A stretch of 64,000 bases of DNA from Bacteroides pyogenes_A (GCF_048595595.1 NZ_CP184347.1); one strand, 5' to 3'. Shown: positions 44,972 through 54,569, counted from the stretch's first letter. Numbers and translations are program-made. The notes: a model not told the origin generated them from the letters alone.

Positions 44972-45053
44972 GTTCCACTAGTGAAACAAAAGTTTCCCAC
45001 TGGGGAAACTTTATTTTCCCTTCGGGGAAACTTTTGTTTCCCCAGTGGGGAAC
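44972..45053 (+). repeat. array B of 22-bp palindromic units (right of the element)
   Basis: About four units of the same kind as array A (cores GTTCCACTAGTGAAAC, GTTTCCCACTGGGGAAAC, TTCCCTTCGGGGAAAC, TTTCCCCAGTGGGGAAC). It begins where the mobile element ends. Its expected 24-bp box is missing here but present at the left flank of the element. The rest of 45054-45334 shows no gene apart from a promoter. Confidence 0.8.
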
Positions 45054-45294
45054 TAATCGAAATATGCGTCTTTTCCACGGTGTCGATATATACACCCCGA
45101 CATCGACAGGGATTCTCCTTTCAAAAACTGTTTCTGAAAGAACAAGGTCGATGTAGAGAGAGATAATTATAAGGCGAATAATCCCGCAACGGTCTCCGAA
45201 GCTTTTCATCTTACAAGCACGGCATAAGCAGGTAATAGTGTTAAACTATAATAAATCGGTTCTTTCTTGAAGGGGTGCCTAACTATAGTTGTTG

Positions 45295-45302
45295 TATCTT
45301 TG
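45295..45302 (+). promoter_or_regulatory. -7 box of the cardiolipin synthase-like gene
   Basis: TATCTTTG (TAnnTTTG), 33 bp before the TTG start. Confidence 0.5.
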
Positions 45303-45334
45303 GATTTTTGTAAACCAAAGCAAGGAGAAACGTT

Positions 45335-46603
45335 TTGAAGCCACGCATACTATCATTTGTTTTATTTTTAGTTCTATCCTTATCTTATAGTCGGGCAGAT
45401 GTTATCGATAGTTTAATGGCGATTCGCAGGGACTCTATCAATTTGACCAGCGACTCTCTGACGCTTCGTTTCCTGTCCCAATCCGGCATTCCTATTAGCA
45501 ATAACAATAAAATCAAGCTGCTAAAAAGCGGACATGAAAAATTCGTTGATCTGTTTGAAGTCATTGAAGGAGCCCGCCATCACATTCATCTGGAATATTT
45601 CAACTTTCGAAATGACTCTATCGCCAATGAACTGTTTAAGTTGCTGGCCCAAAAAGCCAAAGAGGGTGTGGAGGTGCGCGCGATGTTCGATGCTTTCGGC
45701 AATTGGTCCAACAATCGCCCGCTCAAGAAAAAGCATCTCAAGAAAATACGTCAGCAAGGAATTGAAATAGTGAAATTCGATCCGTTTACATTTCCCTACA
45801 TCAACCATGCAGCGCACCGCGATCATCGTAAAATAGCAATTATCGACGGAAAGGTTGCCTATACAGGAGGGATGAATATAGCCGACTACTACATTAAAGG
45901 ACTCCCGAAAATCGGGACATGGCGCGACATGCACATCCGCATTGAAGGAGATGCCGTAGATGAACTGCAAAAGATTTTCTTGGCAATCTGGAACAAACAA
46001 ACCAAACAAAACATCGGCGGACCGGCTTATTTCCCCCGTCACAAAGAGAACGACAGCATAGTGGTTGCCATCGTCGACCGTACTCCCAAGAAGAGCAACC
46101 GTATGTTGAGTCACGCCTACGCCGTAAGCATCTATGCCGCACAAAAGAACGTACACATCGTAAACCCTTATTTTGTTCCGACCTCCTCCATCAACAAAGC
46201 AATAAAAAGAACCATCGATCGGGGAGTAAACGTTTCCATTATGGTTTCTACCGCAGCGGACATCCCTTTCACCCCCGAAGCTGCGCTCTACAAACTCCAT
46301 AAGTTGATGAAAAGAGGAGCAACCGTTTATATGTACAATGGCGGATTCCACCACTCCAAAATCATGATGGTGGACGACCTTTTCTGCACAGTCGGCACGG
46401 CCAATCTCAACAGCCGCAGCCTGCGCTATGATTACGAAACGAACGCGTTCATTTTCGACAAACAAGTCACAGGCGAATTAAACAATATTTTCCGGGCGGA
46501 CATCGGACAATGCACGGAGATGACGCCTGAATTCTGGAAGAAACGCTCTCCATGGAAAAAGTTTGTAGGCTGGTTTGCCAACCTGTTTACTCCTTTTTTG
46601 TAA
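45335..46603 (+). CDS. phospholipase D-like cardiolipin synthase
   Basis: 422 aa starting at TTG 45335, chosen because AAGGAGAAA (45322-45330) is a good ribosome site just before it and no ATG is suitable. A signal peptide (about 1-21, LFLVLSLSYSRA) precedes two HKD motifs: HRDHRKIAIIDGKVAYTGGM and HHSKIMMVDDLFCTVGTANL, both complete. Such proteins join phosphatidylglycerols to cardiolipin. The last residues are hydrophobic (WFANLFTPFL). The stop codon lies inside the degenerate first CRISPR repeat. Confidence 0.92.
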   Translation: MKPRILSFVLFLVLSLSYSRADVIDSLMAIRRDSINLTSDSLTLRFLSQSGIPISNNNKIKLLKSGHEKFVDLFEVIEGARHHIHLEYFNFRNDSIANELFKLLAQKAKEGVEVRAMFDAFGNWSNNRPLKKKHLKKIRQQGIEIVKFDPFTFPYINHAAHRDHRKIAIIDGKVAYTGGMNIADYYIKGLPKIGTWRDMHIRIEGDAVDELQKIFLAIWNKQTKQNIGGPAYFPRHKENDSIVVAIVDRTPKKSNRMLSHAYAVSIYAAQKNVHIVNPYFVPTSSINKAIKRTIDRGVNVSIMVSTAADIPFTPEAALYKLHKLMKRGATVYMYNGGFHHSKIMMVDDLFCTVGTANLNSRSLRYDYETNAFIFDKQVTGELNNIFRADIGQCTEMTPEFWKKRSPWKKFVGWFANLFTPFL

Positions 46604-46613
46604 ATATCCCAGC

Positions 46614-48559
46614 CAATTTAGTATCTTTGAGCCATTGAGTACAGCTGTTAGCCGGCTTTATCAATTTTCAATACAGCTGTGATTTACTTTCAATTTAGTA
46701 TCTTTGAGCCATTGAGTACAGCCTTGAGGAGAGGCAGAGTCGCCAGGATAAGCTGTGATTTACTTTCAATTTAGTATCTTTGAGCCATTGAGTACAGCTG
46801 TTCAGAATAAACTGTTCCATCAAACTTGCTGTGATTTACTTTCAATTTAGTATCTTTGAGCCATTGAGTACAGCTATACCGGGCTTTTATATTCTGATTT
46901 CTCTGCTGTGATTTACTTTCAATTTAGTATCTTTGAGCCATTGAGTACAGCAAGAACGTCCCCGCACTTCGTCCATCGTGGGCTGTGATTTACTTTCAAT
47001 TTAGTATCTTTGAGCCATTGAGTACAGCAGGGAGAGGTTAATACCCTCTCCTTTTTTGCTGTGATTTACTTTCAATTTAGTATCTTTGAGCCATTGAGTA
47101 CAGCCATAGATATTACGCGTGCAAGATCCTGCGGCTGTGATTTACTTTCAATTTAGTATCTTTGAGCCATTGAGTACAGCTTTTTCTTAAATTTAAAGAT
47201 ATTCCGTAATGCTGTGATTTACTTTCAATTTAGTATCTTTGAGCCATTGAGTACAGCTAATAACCGGGGCGCCCTTGCCGGGCGACTGCTGTGATTTACT
47301 TTCAATTTAGTATCTTTGAGCCATTGAGTACAGCTCGAAAAAAGAACCCAATCCCTTGCACATTGCTGTGATTTACTTTCAATTTAGTATCTTTGAGCCA
47401 TTGAGTACAGCATAGCCATTGCCATGCGCTGCATCTTGTTAGCTGTGATTTACTTTCAATTTAGTATCTTTGAGCCATTGAGTACAGCTCGAGGTTATTG
47501 ACCTCTTTACTTATCCTCGCTGTGATTTACTTTCAATTTAGTATCTTTGAGCCATTGAGTACAGCCCCGGTTGAACATGCCGCACTACCTTTGTGCTGTG
47601 ATTTACTTTCAATTTAGTATCTTTGAGCCATTGAGTACAGCAAATTTATATAGTTAAACATGTATGTTCTGCTGTGATTTACTTTCAATTTAGTATCTTT
47701 GAGCCATTGAGTACAGCTTAATTATCAATACGAACTTTTCGTATTAGCTGTGATTTACTTTCAATTTAGTATCTTTGAGCCATTGAGTACAGCATTCAAA
47801 ACAATAAAAAAAGGATCTAAATGCTGTGATTTACTTTCAATTTAGTATCTTTGAGCCATTGAGTACAGCGAGGAATGTCAAGCATGAGTGCTTGGCATAG
47901 CTGTGATTTACTTTCAATTTAGTATCTTTGAGCCATTGAGTACAGCGAACGGCTGACGAGCAGCAACGAGAGGTTGGCTGTGATTTACTTTCAATTTAGT
48001 ATCTTTGAGCCATTGAGTACAGCAGTCGATAATCATTGACGAAAGCCATAAATGCTGTGATTTACTTTCAATTTAGTATCTTTGAGCCATTGAGTACAGC
48101 CTCATAGGGTACAGGAATACGCTCCACGTTGCTGTGATTTACTTTCAATTTAGTATCTTTGAGCCATTGAGTACAGCACATCTTCGAAAGAGATCTGCAG
48201 ACGGGGTGCTGTGATTTACTTTCAATTTAGTATCTTTGAGCCATTGAGTACAGCAGAGCATATAAAATGACCTCTGCTATATCAGCTGTGATTTACTTTC
48301 AATTTAGTATCTTTGAGCCATTGAGTACAGCGAGGTCACAATTGCCCGCTTTCCACCTGCAGCTGTGATTTACTTTCAATTTAGTATCTTTGAGCCATTG
48401 AGTACAGCTATACTCGTAAACCGGAAGCATGGACTAGGCTGTGATTTACTTTCAATTTAGTATCTTTGAGCCATTGAGTACAGCCATTCACTTATCAGTT
48501 GCGTGAAGGTTAGCTGTGATTTACTTTCAATTTAGTATCTTTGAGCCATTGAGTACAGC
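46614..48559 (+). CRISPR. type II-C CRISPR array: 26 repeats of 47 bp, 25 spacers
   Basis: The repeat begins GCTGTGATTTACTTTC and ends GAGCCATTGAGTACAGC; all 25 full copies (46676 to 48559) look identical. The first copy (ending at 46645) keeps its last 32 bases but its first 15 diverge and run into the cls stop. Spacers are 28-30 bp, mostly 29-30. The anti-repeat of the tracrRNA pairs with the repeat's 5' part as read on the plus strand, so crRNAs are transcribed left to right, towards cas2. Each repeat contains TATCTTTG (positions 24-31), a -7 promoter box. Repeat ends GCTGT/ACAGC are inverted copies. Confidence 0.99.
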
Positions 48560-48634
48560 TGAATCAGAGTAGAGAACTAATAATCAACAAATTAACAAGA
48601 CTATTAGAATAAGAAAAACCTACTCATTAACAAT

Positions 48635-48664
48635 AAAAAATCCCGTGTTAGTACGGGATTTTTT
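48635..48664. terminator. bidirectional terminator between array and cas2
   Basis: A perfect 12-bp stem AAAAAATCCCGT / ACGGGATTTTTT with a 6-nt loop. It can end both array transcription (plus) and the cas operon (minus). The gap 48560-48634 is A/T-rich and has no gene. Confidence 0.9.
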
Positions 48665-48667
48665 ATT

Positions 48668-49000
48668 TTAAAATAATTCTAATTGTTGACCTGGCGCATT
48701 TGTAGCCTGAATTTTCTTTCCATAAAAAAGTTCAATGTCTCCAAACTGCTTATCTGTTATACACATAATCCCCACCTGTCCATATTCAGGCAAGAAAGAT
48801 TTAACTCTTTTTATATGTACAGCTGCGTTCTCACTACTGGCACAATGCCGTATATAAATTGAGAATTGAAACATAGTAAAACCGTCTTTCTGCAAATTCT
48901 TCCTAAAATCTGCATATGCCTTTTTGTCTTTCTTAGTTTCCGTTGGTAGATCAAAAAGAACAAGAACCCACATAACCCGATATTCACTAAAACGATCCAT
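48668..49000 (-). CDS. cas2: CRISPR-associated endonuclease Cas2
   Basis: 110 aa from ATG 49000 (MDRFSEYRVMWVLVLFDLP). Ferredoxin-like fold: first strand VMWVLVLFDLP with the conserved Asp, then the FRKNLQKDGFTMFQFSIYIRHC helix/strand pair typical of type II Cas2. With Cas1 it captures and inserts spacers. Start overlaps the cas1 stop (TGATG), so translation is coupled. The longer ORF upstream of this start lies inside cas1. Confidence 0.97.
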   Translation of the reverse strand: MDRFSEYRVMWVLVLFDLPTETKKDKKAYADFRKNLQKDGFTMFQFSIYIRHCASSENAAVHIKRVKSFLPEYGQVGIMCITDKQFGDIELFYGKKIQATNAPGQQLELF

Positions 49001-49932
49001 CAACGCTCCGGATAGCTTATACGACGCAGTTCTCCAGAAAAACATTTATATAACGATGCTGTAGTCTGCCCAACTGCAACCATTAACGGACTCCGCTTTC
49101 CTCCAATTTTAACCTCCAAAGTAGGAATTGTCAACAGGGAGTTTTTTACTTCCTTTGTCAATTCCACATTATTGCCATAAGAACGAACTAAAGCAAACAC
49201 TAATTCATCTACGTAAGGGCGATAAGGCTCCATTATATCATCAGCCAAACAATAAGCATTATAACGATTATGATGATGGATACCTAAAGTAGGGAGCAAG
49301 CCGCTGACAACCAATCCACGGGCAACCACCGCACGCAGAATAGCATAGCCATAATTCAGTAGATTATTGGGAGCAACACCTTCACGCTCGCGGGTGAATC
49401 CTTCAATATCAGCAAAAAGAAGTTTCCAATAGAAAGCAGCAGCACGTGCCTCCAAATTATCAGGGTCACCACTTCTTACATTATTGGCCCACACCCACAT
49501 ACACTTCACCTCTTCTCCGGTACAGTTACTTAACACAGCAGCCTGATTCTCTATTTTCGACTTAATAGTCTGCTGCCAAAGTTGCTTTTTCAGTGGCAAC
49601 GATGCATCCAACTGATGGCGAAAACGTTCGTTCTGTGTCTTATTCCCATACAAAGGAAGCAATAACCCTACCGGCATATTCTTGCTATCACAAGTGATAA
49701 CAGCACTATTATTTTCTAATAATGCAGCAAGCGCCCCGGATGTAATAGTGATCTGCTTATTGTCTAAAAGAACCACTCCTATATCTTCAACAGGTTTTGT
49801 GATTTCTGCTTGCTGCCGCAGGTCTTCCGGCAAACTTTCATTTTTCTCTATCTCGGGCAGTTTTATTACCAACTGCCCATACCTTAAAGAAAGATAAGCC
49901 GGATTGCCAAAATAAAGCGTCTTTTTAATCAT
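49000..49932 (-). CDS. cas1: CRISPR-associated endonuclease Cas1 (type II)
   Basis: 310 aa. N-terminal beta domain (KTLYFGNPAYLSLRYGQLVI) and C-terminal helical domain with metal ligands: NNLLNYGYAILRAVVARGL (Glu/Asn helix region NYGYA), GIHHHNRYNAYCLADDIMEPYRPYVD (the His and the Asp/Glu cluster). Length is normal for type II. It integrates new spacers. It lies 50 bp downstream of cas9 in the same operon. No cas4 or csn2 is present, which defines subtype II-C. Confidence 0.98.
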   Translation of the reverse strand: MIKKTLYFGNPAYLSLRYGQLVIKLPEIEKNESLPEDLRQQAEITKPVEDIGVVLLDNKQITITSGALAALLENNSAVITCDSKNMPVGLLLPLYGNKTQNERFRHQLDASLPLKKQLWQQTIKSKIENQAAVLSNCTGEEVKCMWVWANNVRSGDPDNLEARAAAFYWKLLFADIEGFTREREGVAPNNLLNYGYAILRAVVARGLVVSGLLPTLGIHHHNRYNAYCLADDIMEPYRPYVDELVFALVRSYGNNVELTKEVKNSLLTIPTLEVKIGGKRSPLMVAVGQTTASLYKCFSGELRRISYPER

Positions 49933-49982
49933 CTCTCTCTTTTATCTATATCGTCTGATAATATAAGTTCTCTCTGAAAGAA

Positions 49983-52900
49983 TTATTTGTAAACCCCTAT
50001 TTTTACAATATTCCCAAGTCTATCAAGTTTTATTGGAACACAGATATCTTTTATCATTTCATTCGTCTCAGCTTTCTCCATCTTATTAAGGGCCGAGAAC
50101 TCTTTTTTATCCACAATTACATTAGCAACATGGTGTTTTATAAAAAAACATTGATAACCAGTACAGCTAACCATCTTATAAATTCTATTCTTATTTATCG
50201 GAAAAGAGATTCTGGCATTTATTATATCTTCGGCTGTCGGAAGATAAACCAAGTCATTAGGTGACAACACAAAAATAGGAGCGTTTCCATTTTCATCTTC
50301 CGGTGCAGTAGATAATCCTTTTTTTTGACGGTCGATAGCAACGTTTAATGGAATACTCGCATAGTTCCTCTTAAACATTACGGCATTTGTTTTTTTATCG
50401 CGCACTTCTTCCTCATATACTGCGAAAAACAAATTTGTACCCTTTGCTGCTTCTACATACTTAGACGCTTTATTACCCTGCTGTCCTATTGCAAATTTAT
50501 CAGCTTTTTCATAAACACGAACTTTAACAATAGGCTGATGCTTTCTGCCACCATTCAGTTGAACAATATTCTGGTTCATTTCCTCAATGCCATCCGGTGA
50601 GAAAGCTAAATCGGAATCACCGTTTTTCTGTTCCAAATGACGGAGCAGGATTTTCTGTATCCCTGTATCAGTAACACTCTCTATTTTCTTTCTATCGAAG
50701 CTTGAGTCTAAAGGTTTACGTGTTGCGAAGAATCTTTCTTTGGTATCTTTTGTAAAATAATACACCTCTATCTTAGATAGGTTAATATCACTCCAAACGT
50801 CTTTATGTTCTTCAAAATATGCCTTAACTTCCTTTGCATCAAAGTTTTGTTTAAGCAAAGATAGAAGCTTCTTTTTGAAGTCTTTTTGCACAATACAGTG
50901 AGGACTTTTAATAGCTTCATTCAAAGAAACTGTTTTTACTTTGCGCAGATTCACCTCTCCAAACACAGTATCTTTATGCATTGGTTTTCGAATTGCCCAA
51001 CTAGCCTTTTCCTGTTTAGCAATTATTTTCTTACCGGCTTCATAATGCACATAATGATTGTTCGTTTTATTAATCACCCGCAAATTCTGCTTAAAACTAA
51101 CAATTACATTATCCAATGCGGCATAAACATCTTGTGTTAGTGTGGACCATGGCTTTTTAAGTATCCATTTATAATTGCCGTTATCATCTGTCTTCACTTT
51201 ATCACATAGCAATCTCTGCAAATCATAACGACTTATTTGAGCTTTTTTCCTTGCAGACTCATTGTTTAAATAGTTAACAATATTACGACCGGCGCATGCT
51301 ATAACGATAGCGTCCATCGCATGATGGCGATGATCAATTCTTTTCTTGTTAAAACCTCTTTGATATTCAAACGGCACTACAGGAATTTCATGCCCTTGCA
51401 TATTCTTCGCCGTAAATTCAGTGGTTTCAGTAATATTATTCAAGCGCTGAAAACGAGGTAGAATAAGTTTGTTCCAAACATCATTTATGCCCCAATCTTT
51501 CTTCAATCGGTCTGTAACCCCTCCTGTACACACAATTAGGTTTTTTGATATGCTCTCCTGTTCATCCTGCTCACGAACGATGTTAGAGAGCAAAGACTTC
51601 ACTACTTTACTGATATATCGGCTATCGTTCAATTGGCGCTCTATAAATTGCTCCGGTATTTCATCCATTAAAAGCTTCTTCATCTTTTGTTGGTTTGCTG
51701 AATAATAATCTTTCACAAAGGTTTCATATTCATCAACCGAAAATATATCGACAATCTCTCCCAGTCCCAAATCGACTCTCCGCCCATGATGTTTTTTAAT
51801 GAATTCATATCCGAGAAGATTTCCTTTTAACTTATTAACTTCAGCTTCACATATCACCTTATTATTAAAAGAGTCATCAAAATAGCGGGATTGAGGGATA
51901 ATGTGTTCTATCTCATATGCAGGCGTGAAGAGCTTACCAAGCGGTATCATCTTTCCGGTATAAGGAGAGCGATATTTCTGCTCCAACCAAAGCTTGTAGC
52001 GCAATACCTCAGAAGTAGACGGACGCTTTCTTTGCTCTCGTTCATTAAACTTTTTCAATATTCCTGTTATCTCTTCCGGAATTTCCGATACGCTATTCAA
52101 AACACCATTTTCATAAATACGTAAAATATCTTGTTGACTCGCAGAGTAGGGACGAACATTCTCTATCTCAAATTCCGGATTCAAAAACTCTGTCAACATG
52201 GCTTTTATCCGTAAATTGGTGTTCTCATTTTCAATCATGCGCGCAGTCATCTTTGCTCTTTTATCAGCAGGATTTTTCATCTCACGACCTAACTCTACAT
52301 GGATTTCATCAATTCTGCCGACTTGTTTCCAGATATCGCGTACAACACGCAGCGTTTCGGTAATTACTTGTTCCACTATCGGATTCCGAAGAGAATGCTG
52401 CTTAAAGTTTTGTATATACCAATCCATCTCCTGCGGAGTTTTCCACTTCGTTATATCTCCTGATTCGGAATGACGGTCATAAACGACATAACATGCCAAC
52501 CAAACCGGCAAAGCACGGAAATCCCCAATGTCATGCAATCGGATAGCCTTTAAACGGACTCGTTCTCGAATACTGTCATCACACTCCCCTGTAATAATCT
52601 TCTCTATGCGCTCTCTTGTCTTGATGTCAATAGCTGCCTCACTCCAATATTTCCCCATGCGCATTAAGGGCAACAGTTTCTTAATCGCTTTAGCAGAATA
52701 AGAGCCATACTCTTTTTTAAATGGAGGAAACTTACTGAAAACGGTTACAAAATCGTCATTAAAACGATATTTAGCAGCGAATGACTGTAAAGCTTTCACT
52801 ATCTCGTATCTATCTTCAACTGAATATAAAATATGCCATAAAGCTTCTTCCTGCTCTCTGGTAAAAATATCCCCTCGAATATTTGCTTTCTCCAAATGGC

Positions 52901-54569
52901 TCAGAATTAACGCACGTGTCTCATTACAAGGGTATGATTTATCTTCCACATAGTTCCACCGATAGTTATCTCCCAATTTCTTTATTCCAAAAGCGGGATA
53001 TTTTAAAAAATCTTTTTGACTTACACTTTTCTTATTATTAAGCCATTCAAAAAGAGATACATAATCAGCCTCACATGTTAGAAACTCATTCGTAACATCA
53101 ACATCCGCTTCCAACTTAGACTTCAAAGCAGACCTTGCTGAAGATAAAGCCGATTGGTCAGCATCAACATCAACCACACGTTCTTTTTGATATATCCGAA
53201 TATTCGAAATAAAATGCCATAAACGAAACTCTTGAAACAACGGATGTGATTTGGCAATACACTTAACAGACGAATATTTCAACTCACCTGTTTCTTTATC
53301 TCTATACATATGTTTTTCATACGGACAATCAGCGATCAAAGACTTTTTGCTCTTGAGTGGACGCTGATAAAATAGTATGTCGTCCATAAACAAATAGATA
53401 AAATCTCGATCGGCACAAGCATTTCGATGAGCATCATTGTTCGGATATAATTCATTCAAGCAATCAAGGAACAAGTCTTTATCCCGCAACTCCGGATGAA
53501 ACTCCACTTGCTTTTTCAATATTTGCTTAAGCTCTTCCTTATAATATTTACGCTCAATGGTACGCACCAGCTTTCCACGTATTTTTTGAGAAGGGTTTTG
53601 CAGAATAGCGTCATAAATATAAGCACCCACCGTTTTACCTGATGCGTCCAAATCTTTTTGAGTCTTCATTTTAATAAGCTTCCATTCTGATTCCCACTCT
53701 GCATCTGACGGTATTTTAAATCGGCAGGAAAGTTCTCCCGACTCTTCATATTTATCACATCCGTCTTTATCAATATCTATGGTTACAATGATACTCTTTT
53801 CCTGTCCTACCCAGTTGGGTATTTCTTTTTTAAAGATTTTGCCTTTTATACCATCCTCTAACTCTACAATCAAAACCTTTTGTCCTTTGTAGGTCTGATT
53901 CGTATCGACTATACTTTTAATCTTTTGTCGATCAAAGTATTGGCGGGTCTTTGCGGATTTCACAGACTCATCATCTTCTTCACCTCTCAATTGATAATAT
54001 CCTCTCTTTTGGTTGAAATTCAAAAGAATCCAAGATAATTCTTCTTTAGAGAGTTTCTTTGTCAGCGCTTTTTTACGAAGATAATAAATGGTCCAATCGT
54101 AAGGTACTTTCTTATTGCAAGCAATTAATTCGGGCTGATATGTAGCAAAATCCTGCAACATTTCATCAAAGGAATCGTTAAAAATAAACTCAAAAGCCCC
54201 GTTTGAATCTTTTCGCCAAGCTATTTTAGGTTCTACATTCACCGGAAAATTTCCATGACTATCCAAATCTTGCACATAATGATCCGGCAGAAATCCTAAT
54301 AAACTTAAAATCTTATGCAACCTTGCGCGGCGAAGTAAATGACGCTCCCGCAAATGGCGCACGCTACGAAATTCGGTCCGTTTTGCCGTTTGCGAAATAG
54401 AATTACCTTTATCAAAATCTCCCAATATGGCAGCATCCATTGGAATAATCCTGCTTCCAACGCATTCTATGTGTTTCAAACTTTCTTCATTTTGATTTTC
54501 ATCAAAAGAGTTGACTACTGCCCAACCTATACTATTGGTGCCTAAATCAAGTCCAAGTATCTTTTTCAT
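49983..54569 (-). CDS. cas9: CRISPR-associated endonuclease Cas9, type II-C
   Basis: 1528 aa, longer than compact II-C enzymes (about 980-1100) and than SpCas9 (1368). RuvC-I is KILGLDLGTNSIGWAVV (Asp 7); the bridge-helix Arg-rich stretch is RHLRERHLLRRARLHKIL; RuvC-II is EIHVELGREMKN (Glu); HNH is YEIEHIIPQSRYFDDSFNNK with the later Asn in EVNKLKGN; RuvC-III is DHRHHAMDAIVIACAGR (His/Asp). Both nuclease sites look intact. It cuts DNA guided by crRNA and tracrRNA. The extra length lies mostly in the recognition lobe (about 150-700) and after RuvC-III. It is first in the cas9-cas1-cas2 operon. Confidence 0.98.
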   Translation of the reverse strand: MKKILGLDLGTNSIGWAVVNSFDENQNEESLKHIECVGSRIIPMDAAILGDFDKGNSISQTAKRTEFRSVRHLRERHLLRRARLHKILSLLGFLPDHYVQDLDSHGNFPVNVEPKIAWRKDSNGAFEFIFNDSFDEMLQDFATYQPELIACNKKVPYDWTIYYLRKKALTKKLSKEELSWILLNFNQKRGYYQLRGEEDDESVKSAKTRQYFDRQKIKSIVDTNQTYKGQKVLIVELEDGIKGKIFKKEIPNWVGQEKSIIVTIDIDKDGCDKYEESGELSCRFKIPSDAEWESEWKLIKMKTQKDLDASGKTVGAYIYDAILQNPSQKIRGKLVRTIERKYYKEELKQILKKQVEFHPELRDKDLFLDCLNELYPNNDAHRNACADRDFIYLFMDDILFYQRPLKSKKSLIADCPYEKHMYRDKETGELKYSSVKCIAKSHPLFQEFRLWHFISNIRIYQKERVVDVDADQSALSSARSALKSKLEADVDVTNEFLTCEADYVSLFEWLNNKKSVSQKDFLKYPAFGIKKLGDNYRWNYVEDKSYPCNETRALILSHLEKANIRGDIFTREQEEALWHILYSVEDRYEIVKALQSFAAKYRFNDDFVTVFSKFPPFKKEYGSYSAKAIKKLLPLMRMGKYWSEAAIDIKTRERIEKIITGECDDSIRERVRLKAIRLHDIGDFRALPVWLACYVVYDRHSESGDITKWKTPQEMDWYIQNFKQHSLRNPIVEQVITETLRVVRDIWKQVGRIDEIHVELGREMKNPADKRAKMTARMIENENTNLRIKAMLTEFLNPEFEIENVRPYSASQQDILRIYENGVLNSVSEIPEEITGILKKFNEREQRKRPSTSEVLRYKLWLEQKYRSPYTGKMIPLGKLFTPAYEIEHIIPQSRYFDDSFNNKVICEAEVNKLKGNLLGYEFIKKHHGRRVDLGLGEIVDIFSVDEYETFVKDYYSANQQKMKKLLMDEIPEQFIERQLNDSRYISKVVKSLLSNIVREQDEQESISKNLIVCTGGVTDRLKKDWGINDVWNKLILPRFQRLNNITETTEFTAKNMQGHEIPVVPFEYQRGFNKKRIDHRHHAMDAIVIACAGRNIVNYLNNESARKKAQISRYDLQRLLCDKVKTDDNGNYKWILKKPWSTLTQDVYAALDNVIVSFKQNLRVINKTNNHYVHYEAGKKIIAKQEKASWAIRKPMHKDTVFGEVNLRKVKTVSLNEAIKSPHCIVQKDFKKKLLSLLKQNFDAKEVKAYFEEHKDVWSDINLSKIEVYYFTKDTKERFFATRKPLDSSFDRKKIESVTDTGIQKILLRHLEQKNGDSDLAFSPDGIEEMNQNIVQLNGGRKHQPIVKVRVYEKADKFAIGQQGNKASKYVEAAKGTNLFFAVYEEEVRDKKTNAVMFKRNYASIPLNVAIDRQKKGLSTAPEDENGNAPIFVLSPNDLVYLPTAEDIINARISFPINKNRIYKMVSCTGYQCFFIKHHVANVIVDKKEFSALNKMEKAETNEMIKDICVPIKLDRLGNIVKIGVYK

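Larger units (their letters stand above)
33550..44975. mobile_element. integrated mobilizable element, about 11.4 kb
   Basis: Contains a relaxase, a MobC-like protein, a probable oriT, DUF3408, a primase, two small HTH proteins and two tyrosine recombinases at the right end. There are no type IV secretion genes, so it would need a helper conjugative element. Ends are approximate. They are inferred from a composite repeat whose box lies left (33508-33531) and whose palindromic array lies right (44972-45053), and from clusters of GTTACC sites just inside both ends (33594-33624 and 44685-44842). No long exact direct repeat was found; AGTT(T)CCA..AGTG occurs at both ends and may mark the crossover region. 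Confidence 0.8.

Noticed and set aside
33541..44987. A long exact direct repeat as att site
   Set aside because: Only short, imperfect similarity (AGTT(T)CCA..AGTG) was found at the two ends, so exact boundaries are not claimed.
45521..46465. 314-codon open frame on the minus strand
   Set aside because: Antisense to the cardiolipin synthase-like gene, which has both HKD motifs; the minus-strand translation resembles no protein and has no ribosome site.
46646..48512. Self-targeting spacers against the mobile element or other parts of the window
   Set aside because: Comparing several of the 25 spacers by eye with the window gave no match; a proper search was not possible.
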